Shown one piece after another: positions 24,144 through 34,170 of a DNA stretch of 64,000 nucleotides; the first letter of the stretch is position 1, and each line of letters begins with the position of its first letter. This stretch comes from JAIWNK01 sp964453115 (GTDB lineage: Bacteria > Chloroflexota > Anaerolineae > Anaerolineales > Anaerolineaceae). The notes beneath the pieces were generated by a model that saw only the letters and a program-made list of their open reading frames with translations, ran no database searches and was not told the origin of the DNA. The stretch covers positions 39,455 through 103,454 of the forward strand of contig CAYVRT010000011.1 of assembly GCA_964453115.1 (NCBI GenBank), written 5' to 3'. Made by a program: the position numbers and the translations under genes.

Positions 24144-25133
24144 TTGAAAACCTTCGCCTCCCTATTCTGGAACTTTGAACACCGTCGTTTACGCGCCCTT
24201 TGGCGTATTATCCTTCAGGCTTTGCTGTTTGGCATCCTGATGGCCGTCAGTGCCGGATTTGCCCAATTGGTGCGCACCTTCACCCTGCTTTTGCTACCAT
24301 CCAATGCAGCAGCAATCACTGCTCGCGTCACAAATCACATTGGCGACATCGTTGCCGCCTTTCTTTGCCTCATCATTGCCGCTCATATCCTCGATCGCCG
24401 ACCCTTTGCCGATTTTGGATTTCACTTCAATCGTCGTTGGTGGATGGATTTTGGTTTCGGCCTGGCCCTCGGCGCATTGTTAATGTTGATTATCTTTCTT
24501 GTTGAACAAGCTCTGGGATGGATCAAAATCACCAATAATTTCTTCAAAGATCCGCCTAACCCTGGCCTATGGACCACATCACTGGTCATTCTTATCCATT
24601 TCATCGCGGTTGGCTTCTACGAGGAAATCTTCTCTCGTGGGTATCAATTGCGTAACATCGCCGAAGGTTTTGGCTTTTTGGGACGCAAAGGCTTTTATGG
24701 CCTGCTCATTGGTTGGCTTATCTCTTCCAGCGTCTTTGGCTTCCTGCACCTTGGCAACCCGAATAGCACCTGGATCAGCACGATCAATCTCATCCTCGCC
24801 GGCATTTTTCTGGGTCTCGGGTATGTGTTGACAGGTGAACTTGCCATCCCCATTGGAATCCACATTACCTGGAATTTCTTCCAGGGTGTTATCTTTGGAT
24901 TTCCGGTTAGTGGCAGCAAATCGGGCGCTAGTTTTATTGAAATTCAACAACTAGGCCCAGACTCGATGACAGGCGGTGCCTTTGGCCCCGAAGCTGGACT
25001 GATTGGCATTGCGGCAATTTTGCTTGGCTGCTTGCTGATCATTGCGTGGGTTCAGGCAACGCACGGCCAGATTGCATTGCAAAATCGCCTCGGCGATTAT
25101 CAACCACCTACGCCACCTGCTGCAACTGCCTAG
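24144..25133 (+). CDS. CPBP family intramembrane metalloprotease
   Basis: 329 residues with about eight TM helices. The Abi/CPBP catalytic motifs are present: motif 1 EEIFSRGYQLR (around residue 158, glutamates plus Arg), motif 2 FGFLHLGNP and motif 3 HITWNFFQG. These enzymes cleave or modify membrane proteins (Rce1 relatives). SD AAGGAG six bases upstream. The stop shares CTAG with the FIST gene stop on the other strand (four-base overlap). Confidence 0.9.
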   Translation: MKTFASLFWNFEHRRLRALWRIILQALLFGILMAVSAGFAQLVRTFTLLLLPSNAAAITARVTNHIGDIVAAFLCLIIAAHILDRRPFADFGFHFNRRWWMDFGFGLALGALLMLIIFLVEQALGWIKITNNFFKDPPNPGLWTTSLVILIHFIAVGFYEEIFSRGYQLRNIAEGFGFLGRKGFYGLLIGWLISSSVFGFLHLGNPNSTWISTINLILAGIFLGLGYVLTGELAIPIGIHITWNFFQGVIFGFPVSGSKSGASFIEIQQLGPDSMTGGAFGPEAGLIGIAAILLGCLLIIAWVQATHGQIALQNRLGDYQPPTPPAATA

Positions 25134-26278
25134 TCTGTTGTCTCGCCCAAAATTGCCACTGTTACCAGCATATTGGCAAATATCGCCTGGCTGGCAACCG
25201 GCGCCGCAAGTTGTCCCAGCGTATACAAACAAACCATTGGCAGGTCACCCAATTCGGACTGAAGAGCCTCAACAATCTCCGTCCGGTTCAATTCAAACAA
25301 CGTTCGCCATGCTTTATCCACAAACACCAACGCCACACCCGGACGTGCCTTCCCCATCCCCTGCAATGCCTGCCTGCTAGCCCGACGCGCCGCGTCCAAA
25401 CAGGCTGCCACATCGCCCACCATCAAACGCATCCGCTGTCCTTCTTTTAGTGGAATATTCATACGCAAACTACCATTCACTTCCACATGCAAAGGCGTGC
25501 GCGGGCGTTCCTCAAGCCCTTCCAAAGCCAGCGGATAGAGCCGAATCAAATTCTTAAGGGGTGGAAAGCCCCAATCGCGCGGCGCATATCCAAAGACACG
25601 GCCATAGGCCTCTGCCGGTGACACCCCATCCAATTCCTGCACCCATGTTCCGCGTGCCTTCGTAACCCGAAAATATACCCCCACAGGCTTCCATCCATGG
25701 GCTGCCCCGACACCGAGCCGAAACCGCCCACCCAGGCACAAAACCGCCATTGCACCGCTTCCACATTGCGAACCTGCCAGTTGGTAGGTCTTTGCCTGCC
25801 CATCGCCATCTGCCATCCCACCCGCCACTGGCATTTGCACTCGCTCAAAAGCCGTTGAAACAGCCAGCGGATCACCATTTAAGCCATCCAGCGCCAACAA
25901 CAACCCCTGCACAGGTCCGGTATCCTCATTCAAAAGTTGCCCCAACTGTTGTGCGGCAGCAATGCTTTTCTCGGAATACGTTCCCATCCAATGTGCCTGA
26001 GCGCGCAGGTCAGTACCTGACACCAATACCACAACCACGCTCCGGGTTTCTTCTCCTTCTGCCATCAGCACCCGCATGGTACTGAACCCCCACCATGGCA
26101 AATTGGGCAGCAAACTGGTCACACCATTCAGCACATCCGTCATATTAAATTCTTGAGAGGCAAACACAAGTCCAAGTGCTGGCCGCCCAGCAGCAAGCTG
26201 TCCCAATGCCTGTTGAGCGGCGCTCAACCCCGCCTCACGTCCCTCCAAACCATGCGCCAAACCAATTGCTGTGTTCAT
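25130..26278 (-). CDS. FIST domain protein (ligand-sensing)
   Basis: 382 residues. N-terminal FIST_N (GLVFASQEFN, LPWWGFSTMRVL, VVVVLVSGTDLRAQA, DGLNGDP) and C-terminal FIST_C (VQELDGVSPAEAYGRVFG, PLHVEVNGSLRMNIPLKEGQ). FIST domains are sensory and are often linked to histidine kinases or c-di-GMP systems; binding of small molecules such as amino acids has been proposed. It lies 16 bases after the large histidine kinase gene, consistent with an input protein for it. ATG at 26278 is preferred over the frame's extension, which overlaps the kinase gene. Confidence 0.88.
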   Translation of the reverse strand: MNTAIGLAHGLEGREAGLSAAQQALGQLAAGRPALGLVFASQEFNMTDVLNGVTSLLPNLPWWGFSTMRVLMAEGEETRSVVVVLVSGTDLRAQAHWMGTYSEKSIAAAQQLGQLLNEDTGPVQGLLLALDGLNGDPLAVSTAFERVQMPVAGGMADGDGQAKTYQLAGSQCGSGAMAVLCLGGRFRLGVGAAHGWKPVGVYFRVTKARGTWVQELDGVSPAEAYGRVFGYAPRDWGFPPLKNLIRLYPLALEGLEERPRTPLHVEVNGSLRMNIPLKEGQRMRLMVGDVAACLDAARRASRQALQGMGKARPGVALVFVDKAWRTLFELNRTEIVEALQSELGDLPMVCLYTLGQLAAPVASQAIFANMLVTVAILGETTD

Positions 26279-26294
26279 CCTCTGCGCATCTCCT

Positions 26295-29200
26295 TTATCC
26301 CTCTGCAATCGGCACTGTAAAATGGAACGTTGTTCCTTTTCGGAACTCGCTCTCAAACCAAATTTTGCCGCCCTGCATTTCAACCAGGCTGCGGGTAATG
26401 TTCAAACCCAGGCCAGTACCCGGGGATTCTCGCGCCTTTTGATCCTCTGAACGGAAGAAGCGTTGAAAGATCTTTTTCTGATCCTCAGGCGAAATGCCAA
26501 TACCACTATCGCGCACCCAAATATGAACAACCTGCCGCGGCCCGTTCGGATCCCAAACATTCTCGCAACGCTCTGCTCCCAGGTAAATGCTTCCCCCGCG
26601 GTCGGTGTATTTATAAGCATTACTAACCAGATTAATCAACACTTGCACAATTCGAACCCGATCGGCCCAGACCCTCGGCAAACTCTCTGGCAAGTCAATC
26701 TCAAGCACCTGCTCCTTCTCATCAATTTGTCGTTTCAGCGAACGGACAACTTCTTCCACCAAATCGGCCAAGACATGGTCTTTGAATTCCATTTTCAAAC
26801 GGCCAGCCTCAATCTTAGAAAGATCATTGAGATCAGAAACCAATGTATTCATTCGGTCAATGTTTGATCGAATGATCGCCAGGAAGTTGGCCTGCATCTC
26901 ATTAATCGGCCCAACCGCACCCTTTGCCAAAAAGTCGGTATACCCCTTGATCGAGGTCATGGGGTTCTTTAATTCATGTGCGACCAGTGAAACAAACTCG
27001 CTCTTTGCCACATTGGCAGCCTGCACAGCTGCATACAATTGTGCGTTGGCAATTGCAATAGAAGCATGATCGCACAAGCGGGTCAAGAACTCAAGCACAT
27101 CCTGCGAAATGGGATTACTTTCTCGGCTTTCCAACAAAATCAGCCCATTGGTTGCACCTTCGCGACGCAACGGAAGCAACACCTGCACAACTCCCCCCTT
27201 CAACAAAGCGCCTTCCATCCCGGCTGCGCGTTGAACAGGTTGCCCGGTATGAATCGCATCTTGCAAACCATAGGTTCCAGTCGGCAACGCAGTTTCCAGG
27301 AACGCATTTAATTCATCTTCATATCCCTGCGAAGCAATGATTTGCAAACCATCTGAGTAGACAATCCCCACCAGCCCAGCAGTCGCCTTGGATTGACGCA
27401 TTGCCCACTCCAATGTAATGCGCATCGCCCGGCTTGCATCGAGTGTCGTATTCAGCTCGCGATCAATCCGCTGCATCACCGAAAGTTCTTCCACGCGCTC
27501 TGCCAATGCCTGATCTGTCATTGTAAATAGCCGAGCATTTTCAATCGCAATGGCCGCCTGCGCCGCAAATGCCATCAACAAATTCTCGTCTTCTGCTGTA
27601 AAAGGCACGCCATCCTTACGATTGATGACTTCAATCACACCAATTACTCGCTCTTTGACCAATAACGGCACAACCAACAAAGCACGGGTTACAAACCCCG
27701 TTTGCCGGTCTGTTTTAGAAAACCAGTCTGGCGAACTAGCCACATCGTTCACAATCACCGGTTGCATCGAGCGTACAGCCCGCCCCACCACACCCGAACC
27801 GGGCGGCAAACGTTTACCGACCAAATCATTAGCAACCGGGCTATCCACCACCCGAAACACCAGCTCATCCGTTTGTGCATCCACGAGCAGCAAGCTACCT
27901 GCCTCGCAATTCAAAATATTGACTGCACTTTGCAAAATCGTTTCCAGCAGCAGTTCCAGGTCCACTGTTGAAGTTAATTGTCGGGTAACATCATTCAATG
28001 TGGCAAGTTGTCGAGCACGGCGCTCCGTTTCTTCAATCAGGCGCGCCTTGACAATTGCGCCCGCCACCTGATCAGCAATTGCCTGCACCAAATCTGCCTG
28101 TTCACGTGTATAGATCACCGATGGGTTGCGAGTCGCAAGGCTCAATGCGCCAATCGTGCCAGCCCCAGCATTCAACGGCACGCCCATCCAGGCATATAGA
28201 TTTGTCTGCGGCACATCCATTCCACGGCGTTGAAATTCCCGCGCATAATCATCTGTGATCAAAATTCTACGGCTGCGCACCACTTCATATTCAAGCGCCT
28301 TGCCTGGCGGCACCAAGCGATTCTCCTGCTCCCAAATACGCTCATCTTGCTCAATATAAAACACCTGCCGCAAATCGCCTGTAATTGCATCCGTCAACAT
28401 CAGGCGCACATCATCCGCTTCCACCAATTGGCTAGCCTGCGCATATGTCAATTCAAAAATATCATCCAGGCTGATGGTAATATTGATGCCCTGAGCAACC
28501 CGGGTCAGAACATTCATTTCGCGCACGCGCCGCTCCATATTTGCCACCACTTGCGCTCTCTCAATTGCCAGCGCAGCCTGATCAGCCAGGCTCTCAACAA
28601 AATTCACATCATGAGATGTATAAGGCTCGCCCGAGAGCCGGCTGCCCATCGCTATCCAACCCGATAAACGTTGTCGCCCCGGCAAATGCACAAAGAGTTG
28701 TGCGCCCAAAATCTTCAGGCGCGACCGTTCCGACTGCAAAGCCTGCGGAACATCTCCAAAAGAACTGATAAACAACGCCCCCTGAGTGCGAATGCCCAAA
28801 GTTTGCACCAATGCACTATTCGCCGGGAATCGCAAATCACTTGTCGGTTGCCCTTGTGCATCTTCCGTTGCTATATATTGCTCACTCAGCGAATCAAACA
28901 AAAACACATGCAATTGACTGGGTTGCAAAGTATCACCAACTGTCTTTTTCAGCAAAGCAACAATGCCCTTCAAATCCACAACCTCAGTCAAGGCCGCCGT
29001 AAAACCAGATAATCGTTCCTCATAAGCCCGATCACTGCGAAAGAAAATTCGTTCCACCAAACGCCACAACCAATTGCGAATGGGCATAAACATTAACGCC
29101 AGAAAGAAAAAGGCCAGGCCGGCAATGAGAGGGCTATCCTCACCCACCAACGGTTTCAGCACCAATCCCAGTCCACTGCTGAGCATTGCATAACCGACCG

Positions 29201-30326
29201 CTACAAGCACCGCCATCACACCATACAAAAATACCCGGCTGAAAACGTAATCAGTATACAGCATTCGATAACGCTGGATCGAATAGCCCGTCACAATTGG
29301 GAACACAATCAAAGGAAAGATAATAAATGGGCTAAACCCGATTTGAGCTTGCAGGAAAGGCGCAGCAAAAAGCCATGTTGCTGGCGGAATAAAGGACAAT
29401 CCCGCTCCCACCAAAACAAGCCGAATTTGCTCCCGCTCCATTGGAGAGGTTGTGCGCACATAACGCGCTACCAAACGCCCAAATGCCAGAATGCCGCACA
29501 AACCAGTAAAGAAATAAGCCATGCGCCAGGGCCACAAATAGGCTGCTGGACGATCCAGGTTATACATCGTCGCCCAGCAAACAATTGCCAATGCCACGCC
29601 AACCCCATACAAGATTAAGTGCAACCAGGGTCGCCGGCGATAGATATGAATTTCACTCGGAAAATAGAGTGAGACATTCAATAGCCCCGCCCCAGAATTT
29701 GCTATTCCCAAAACCCATAACCAGGAAAAGACATGGGTTGTATTCAAATCAAACAAACCGGCCGTCGCCAATGAGACAGAAACGCCAAACATGACAAAAC
29801 TGCGCGCCGCCCCCTCCGATCGGCGTCTTAAAACCATCCAGGCCGCGCTTGCCAGATAAATCACCCCAACCAAATAAGGCACAATAAAATATGCCCAAAA
29901 ATCGGCAGCAGGAAATCGAATCAAAGAGATTGTAAAAACTTGCTCATCTCCCTGCGGCGTTTTGATTGTTAAATCCACCAAATCCCCCACCTCATACGCC
30001 TGCAAGACCTGACGCACATCCCTTGCGCTGCGCACTGTCTGACCATCAATTGCGGTTAATTGATTGCCGAATTCAACGTTCATGCGCAGCATTTGCCATG
30101 GAGAAGGAGACACTGTAGAATTGCTGCCATTGAAAACCATGCTTTGCTCAACCAGCCCACCAATAAAAGGTTGCGCAACCCAATCAGCAGCCAAAATTGG
30201 CGCAACAAGCACCACAATCAGGGCCGGGATCATGTAAATAACAGCCAGCATCTGGAAGATGCGTTCGCGGCGAGGTTGTTTAAGGAACGAAAAAGATTGT
30301 TCAGGAACTCGTTTTTCTTGCGTCAT
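26295..30326 (-). CDS. Giant membrane sensor histidine kinase with PDZ-like and multiple GAF domains
   Basis: 1343 residues. In order: a TM helix (~20-50), a PDZ-like extracytoplasmic domain (LTAIDGQTVRSARDVRQVL), about seven more TM helices (~145-410), four GAF-type domains (~430-1090, with repeated ALAIERA/IAIENARLF/IAIANAQLY helices), HisKA with phospho-acceptor His1117 (FVSLVAHELKNPMTS) and an HATPase domain (N box NLVSNAYKYTD, G1 DSGIGIS, G2 GTGLGLNI). It senses several signals and autophosphorylates; no receiver domain and no adjacent response regulator, so the partner is elsewhere. The start is in an ATGATGATG run with GTGGAG just upstream; the third ATG (30326) has the best spacing. 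It begins two bases after the NusG-paralog stop. Confidence 0.93.
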   Translation of the reverse strand: MTQEKRVPEQSFSFLKQPRRERIFQMLAVIYMIPALIVVLVAPILAADWVAQPFIGGLVEQSMVFNGSNSTVSPSPWQMLRMNVEFGNQLTAIDGQTVRSARDVRQVLQAYEVGDLVDLTIKTPQGDEQVFTISLIRFPAADFWAYFIVPYLVGVIYLASAAWMVLRRRSEGAARSFVMFGVSVSLATAGLFDLNTTHVFSWLWVLGIANSGAGLLNVSLYFPSEIHIYRRRPWLHLILYGVGVALAIVCWATMYNLDRPAAYLWPWRMAYFFTGLCGILAFGRLVARYVRTTSPMEREQIRLVLVGAGLSFIPPATWLFAAPFLQAQIGFSPFIIFPLIVFPIVTGYSIQRYRMLYTDYVFSRVFLYGVMAVLVAVGYAMLSSGLGLVLKPLVGEDSPLIAGLAFFFLALMFMPIRNWLWRLVERIFFRSDRAYEERLSGFTAALTEVVDLKGIVALLKKTVGDTLQPSQLHVFLFDSLSEQYIATEDAQGQPTSDLRFPANSALVQTLGIRTQGALFISSFGDVPQALQSERSRLKILGAQLFVHLPGRQRLSGWIAMGSRLSGEPYTSHDVNFVESLADQAALAIERAQVVANMERRVREMNVLTRVAQGINITISLDDIFELTYAQASQLVEADDVRLMLTDAITGDLRQVFYIEQDERIWEQENRLVPPGKALEYEVVRSRRILITDDYAREFQRRGMDVPQTNLYAWMGVPLNAGAGTIGALSLATRNPSVIYTREQADLVQAIADQVAGAIVKARLIEETERRARQLATLNDVTRQLTSTVDLELLLETILQSAVNILNCEAGSLLLVDAQTDELVFRVVDSPVANDLVGKRLPPGSGVVGRAVRSMQPVIVNDVASSPDWFSKTDRQTGFVTRALLVVPLLVKERVIGVIEVINRKDGVPFTAEDENLLMAFAAQAAIAIENARLFTMTDQALAERVEELSVMQRIDRELNTTLDASRAMRITLEWAMRQSKATAGLVGIVYSDGLQIIASQGYEDELNAFLETALPTGTYGLQDAIHTGQPVQRAAGMEGALLKGGVVQVLLPLRREGATNGLILLESRESNPISQDVLEFLTRLCDHASIAIANAQLYAAVQAANVAKSEFVSLVAHELKNPMTSIKGYTDFLAKGAVGPINEMQANFLAIIRSNIDRMNTLVSDLNDLSKIEAGRLKMEFKDHVLADLVEEVVRSLKRQIDEKEQVLEIDLPESLPRVWADRVRIVQVLINLVSNAYKYTDRGGSIYLGAERCENVWDPNGPRQVVHIWVRDSGIGISPEDQKKIFQRFFRSEDQKARESPGTGLGLNITRSLVEMQGGKIWFESEFRKGTTFHFTVPIAEG

Positions 30327-30328
30327 CA

Positions 30329-30865
30329 TCATCTCCACAAAGGCCTGGCAGTTGAGCATCGGTTTTTTTTCTCAAGATATCCTGCCTGCAATTCCACTGG
30401 CACACGTCGCTGATTGAGCATCACCAGCAAAACCCGCGCCCGTTCCTCCCCAGAAAGATAAGTATCAAAAATCGCCTCATATCCATTGAATGGGCCTGCC
30501 TTTACCCAAACCAATTCCCCTGGATGCAGATCCTCACAGAATTCCACCCCGGCTTGCGAAACCTCTCCAATTCGCTTACGCAGAAAAACAATCAAATCCT
30601 CATCCAGGCTTGCTGGCATACCATCAAAGGTAACCAATCCTCTAGCTCCGGGCATCCAATCAAAAAAGTTTTGGCCCATCAAGTCCAAATCGCAAGCCAC
30701 AAACAAATAGCCCGGGAAATAGGGACGAGTATGCCGAGAACGTGGATTAACTGGTTTCACCCGCAGGCGCGGATAATATACCTCAATCTCCTTAGAGAGC
30801 AGGTACTGCCAAACAGCGTTCTCTTTATGGGGATGACTATTCAATACGTACCAAGACTTCGGCAT
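30329..30865 (-). CDS. NusG/RfaH-like specialised antitermination factor
   Basis: 178 residues. N-terminal NGN domain (KSWYVLNSHPHKENAVWQYL, RPYFPGYLFVACDLD) and C-terminal KOW domain (LHPGELVWVKAGPFNGYEAIFD). NGN-KOW proteins bind RNA polymerase and modulate pausing; the divergent YYPRLRVKPVNPRSRH segment after the first helix is typical of specialised paralogs (RfaH/UpxY/LoaP type) rather than housekeeping NusG. It is not beside secE/rplK, the usual site of nusG, but directly precedes a giant sensor kinase, suggesting it regulates that operon or a distant one. The start is either 30865 (GAGG just upstream) or 30874. Confidence 0.87.
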   Translation of the reverse strand: MPKSWYVLNSHPHKENAVWQYLLSKEIEVYYPRLRVKPVNPRSRHTRPYFPGYLFVACDLDLMGQNFFDWMPGARGLVTFDGMPASLDEDLIVFLRKRIGEVSQAGVEFCEDLHPGELVWVKAGPFNGYEAIFDTYLSGEERARVLLVMLNQRRVPVELQAGYLEKKNRCSTARPLWR

Positions 30866-30895
30866 GCGCCTCATCCATTGAAAAGGATATAAGTA

Positions 30896-30901
30896 TTATA
30901 C
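30896..30901 (-). promoter_or_regulatory. -10 box of the NusG paralog-kinase-FIST operon
   Basis: A perfect TATAAT on the minus strand, 30 bases before the ATG at 30865. No consensus -35 at the right distance. Confidence 0.45.
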
Positions 30902-30951
30902 CCTGTTTGTTGTTTAACACATCTCAAAAAAGCCCACAATTTTGTAAGCCA

Positions 30952-31824
30952 TTAAAGTTTTGGGGGGCGCAGAGCACCCAGTCCATAGGCAACCCCCAAA
31001 TAAACGGCCATTGAAACCAACAACCCGACAGTGGCCGCCAGAACATCAAATTCTCGAATGGAAAATATCGCCGGCGAGGTCAGGGAGGAACCCGGAAATG
31101 TTACCATCAACCCAGCATATAAATTATTTGCCAAATGCAGCCCCAAAGCCAGTTCCAAGCCCTGTGAACGCAGAGTAATCCAGCCCAATAACAACCCCAT
31201 CAGAATATAACTTGGCAGCATCAACGCCATCCCATATAGCCCCACTTCAGGATTCATTCCATGCAACAATCCAAAAACTATTGCTGGAACAATCCAGGGC
31301 AGCCAAATGCCAGAAGTGAGCAACCCCAGACTCTGCGGCAAATAGCCGCGGAAGATCAATTCCTCCGTTGAAGTCTGCAACGGAATTAAAATCAGCGCTA
31401 CCAGAAAATAGGGCAAAGAACGCTCGAGATTAAACGAAAACTGATAATTGCCCGGCTGCAACAAGGATAAGACCCCATCTACCAGCCCGGACACAACAAA
31501 CCATACCAACGCCGAAAAAAGGAAGCGCCGCCATTGAATGTGCGGTGCAACAGTAAGCAACGAGCGCATCGAACGTCCATGCAAAAAGCGCACCCCAATC
31601 CACAATGTCAGCAACGCGAATGGGAAAGGCAACATCGCCGCAAGCAGCATTGTTAACGGCGAAAATTGCCGGTAATCCAATGTCCCCTCAACAAGAAAAG
31701 CAGCCATCACCAATACCACCGAAACCACAATCGAGACGCCAATCACAGCCCCATTCACGAGCAAATAACGCCAAAAATCATTCCGTCCTACCTTTGCCTG
31801 TGCCAGATAGCCATTCTCCCGCAT
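30952..31824 (-). CDS. CPBP family intramembrane metalloprotease
   Basis: 290 residues with about eight TM helices. Motif 1 STEELIFRGYLPQSL, motif 2 FGLLHGMNPEVG and motif 3 LGLHLANNLYAG identify the family. It is distinct in sequence from the CPBP gene at 24144. SD AAAAGGAG about five to six bases upstream. Substrate unknown; relatives act in bacteriocin immunity or membrane-protein processing. Confidence 0.9.
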   Translation of the reverse strand: MRENGYLAQAKVGRNDFWRYLLVNGAVIGVSIVVSVVLVMAAFLVEGTLDYRQFSPLTMLLAAMLPFPFALLTLWIGVRFLHGRSMRSLLTVAPHIQWRRFLFSALVWFVVSGLVDGVLSLLQPGNYQFSFNLERSLPYFLVALILIPLQTSTEELIFRGYLPQSLGLLTSGIWLPWIVPAIVFGLLHGMNPEVGLYGMALMLPSYILMGLLLGWITLRSQGLELALGLHLANNLYAGLMVTFPGSSLTSPAIFSIREFDVLAATVGLLVSMAVYLGVAYGLGALRPPKL

Positions 31825-31886
31825 AATTCACTCCTTTTTAAAAGTTTCCTCAAGTATATGGAAAAGCCGACCATCTGTAAAGTCAA

Positions 31887-31914
31887 TTGCCAAAAAGACA
31901 AAAGTCTTTATAAT
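31887..31914 (+). promoter_or_regulatory. Promoter abutting the methylase-like gene (leaderless start)
   Basis: TTGCCA (31887-31892), 16-base spacer, perfect TATAAT (31909-31914), then six bases to ATG at 31921. There is no Shine-Dalgarno sequence; a leaderless mRNA is predicted. Confidence 0.65.
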
Positions 31915-31920
31915 GAAATC

Positions 31921-34170
31921 ATGCTTGAACCATTTGCCCGTCCCTTCCACGCTGGAAGCAAAGAATACCACCTACCGCTGCAACGATACCTACCACCACT
32001 GCCGCATGGTGCATTAACCGAATGGCTGAAAATGCACTCAATCCCCAAAGGAAGTTGGCTGCTAGACCCATTCGGCGCACAACCTGCACTGGCAATTGAA
32101 GCTGCCCAGGCCGGCATGCGCATTCTGGTTGCAGTCAACAACCCCATCCTGGCTCATCTGCTCGAAACCATCGCCTCAGCACCTCAGCGCGAAGCCTTCC
32201 AATCCATCCTGACCGAATTGGGGAGTACCCGCCGTGCCGATGAACGCCTCGAACGCGCCATTCGTTCCAGTTATGAATCTCCCTGCCCCGTCTGCAATGC
32301 CACCGCCACCGTTACGGCCTATCTATGGAACGCCGGGCAAGATTCCCCCTTTGCCCGTCTCTTAAAGTGTTCATCCTGCGGATTGGAAGCCGAAAAGCCA
32401 ATCTGCCCCGAAGACCTGCAAAACCAGATACTTCCCGGCAGCACAGCCCTAACGCGCGCCCGTGCCCTGGCCCGCGTTAGCAATCCCGGCGAGGGCGAAA
32501 TTCACCAGGCAATTGAAAAAACACTGGAAACCTACCCCGAACGCGCCCTCTATTTGCTTTCCACATTGATTAACAAAAGCGAGGGCATTCAATTATCGCC
32601 CGACCGTCGCCGCCTGCTGGAAGCCCTGTTACTGCACACCTGCGATGCTGCCAACACACTTTGGCCCTGGCCCAATGCTCGCACACGTCCACGTCAACTC
32701 ACCGTTCCGCCCCAATATCGCGAGAACAATCTCTGGCTGGCACTGGAAGAAGCTGTTGAAGTATGGGCACAGGCCAGTCCGCCCCGGCCTATCCATTGCA
32801 CTCGTTGGCCCGAAAAACCACCCGAAAGCGGTGGAATTTGCATTTACCCAGGGCGGATACGCACGCTCTTTCCACTGCCAAACATTCCCCCAATTCAGGC
32901 CATACTGACTGTACTTCCACGCCCCAATCAGGCGTTCTGGACGCTCTCTGCACTTTGGTCTGGCTGGCTATGGGGTCGCGAAGCAGTTCAATCACTCAAA
33001 ATCGCTCTTGAGCGCCGCCGCTACGATTGGGCCTGGCACACCGCCGCGCTCTACCAGGTTTGGTCTACCTTGCAAAAACATCTCCCCCCCACAGTACCAA
33101 TCCTGGCCCATATTCCCGAAATTGCCCCTGGTTTCATCGGTGCCATTCTTTCATCTGCCCATGCTGCCGGCTTGCAATTGCAAGGCATGGCCCTTCGCAG
33201 AGACCAGGAAACTTTACAAACCGAATGGCACATCTCCTCATCACAACCATCCCCCCTTCAACATCCACCTACCTTTTCGGCGATCCTCCATCCTGCGCTA
33301 CAAGAATGTCTACAAGAACGTCAGGAACCAGCTGCCTACCTCCAACTCTACACGGCAGGCTTCACCGCACTTGTTCAGCAAAACGCCCTTTTTACAGCTT
33401 CCGAACCGCCAACTGACCAATTAAATCGCTTTCAAACGGCACTCCACCAAACCCTGCAAGACACCGCCTTTCGCCGCAGTGATCCCACAGGCGGCAGCGT
33501 TGAAACTGGCTGGTGGGAATTGACGGTTCCACCCAATCCAGAACTTTCCCCCCTGGCCGATCAGGTTGAAATGCAAATCATTCGCTTTTTGCTCAAACAA
33601 CCCGAAGAATCATTGACACGGCTTCACCAAATGCTTGCCCAGGCTTTCCCTGGCTTGCTCACCCCACCAGCCAACCTCATCCAGGCCATCCTGGAATCGT
33701 ATGCCGAGCCGCTTCCCAACACACCTGAAACCTGGCGCCTACAAAGTCAGGAATTGCCGTCTCTGCGCCGCAATCACATCCAAACTGCCCACAAACTTCT
33801 GTGTCATTTGGGATCCCGATTTGGCTATACGCAAAGCGGAAACTCTCCCCTGCTTTGGCTGGATCAAAATGGAAAACCGCACTATGCTTTCCACATTGTT
33901 GCATCCAGCATCATCAGCCGATTTGTCTATGCCCCACCGCCCGCACCACACAATATCATTGTCCTGCCCGGCGGACGATCCAATCTATTGCGCTTCAAAC
34001 TCGATCGCGACCCCAGGCTAAACCGTGCAGCACAAAACTGGCAATTCCTCAAATTTCGTCATCTACGGCAACTTGCAGAACGTCCCGATGTAACTCTTGA
34101 AGAGTGGGACAGACTGCTCAATGCAGATCCGCCACGTTGGGAGAAAGCCACGCAAATGACCATCTTTTAA
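31921..34170 (+). CDS. DNA-methylase-like protein with zinc ribbon, no visible catalytic PPY/PPW
   Basis: 749 residues. Residues ~40-75 (GSWLLDPFGAQPALAIEAA, then GMRILVAVNNPILAHLL) resemble motif I and the following Asn-Pro segment of Zn-ribbon adenine-specific DNA methylases (COG1743/DUF1156 type). Residues ~122-160 hold a CPVC...CSSCG zinc ribbon as in that family. The expected DPPY/NPPY motif is not found, so the methyltransferase may be inactive or unusual. The C-terminal third is not recognised. The start at 31921 rests on the promoter ending six bases before it; the open frame extends to 31666 without support. The stop abuts the PBP stop on the other strand. Confidence 0.7.
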   Translation: MLEPFARPFHAGSKEYHLPLQRYLPPLPHGALTEWLKMHSIPKGSWLLDPFGAQPALAIEAAQAGMRILVAVNNPILAHLLETIASAPQREAFQSILTELGSTRRADERLERAIRSSYESPCPVCNATATVTAYLWNAGQDSPFARLLKCSSCGLEAEKPICPEDLQNQILPGSTALTRARALARVSNPGEGEIHQAIEKTLETYPERALYLLSTLINKSEGIQLSPDRRRLLEALLLHTCDAANTLWPWPNARTRPRQLTVPPQYRENNLWLALEEAVEVWAQASPPRPIHCTRWPEKPPESGGICIYPGRIRTLFPLPNIPPIQAILTVLPRPNQAFWTLSALWSGWLWGREAVQSLKIALERRRYDWAWHTAALYQVWSTLQKHLPPTVPILAHIPEIAPGFIGAILSSAHAAGLQLQGMALRRDQETLQTEWHISSSQPSPLQHPPTFSAILHPALQECLQERQEPAAYLQLYTAGFTALVQQNALFTASEPPTDQLNRFQTALHQTLQDTAFRRSDPTGGSVETGWWELTVPPNPELSPLADQVEMQIIRFLLKQPEESLTRLHQMLAQAFPGLLTPPANLIQAILESYAEPLPNTPETWRLQSQELPSLRRNHIQTAHKLLCHLGSRFGYTQSGNSPLLWLDQNGKPHYAFHIVASSIISRFVYAPPPAPHNIIVLPGGRSNLLRFKLDRDPRLNRAAQNWQFLKFRHLRQLAERPDVTLEEWDRLLNADPPRWEKATQMTIF

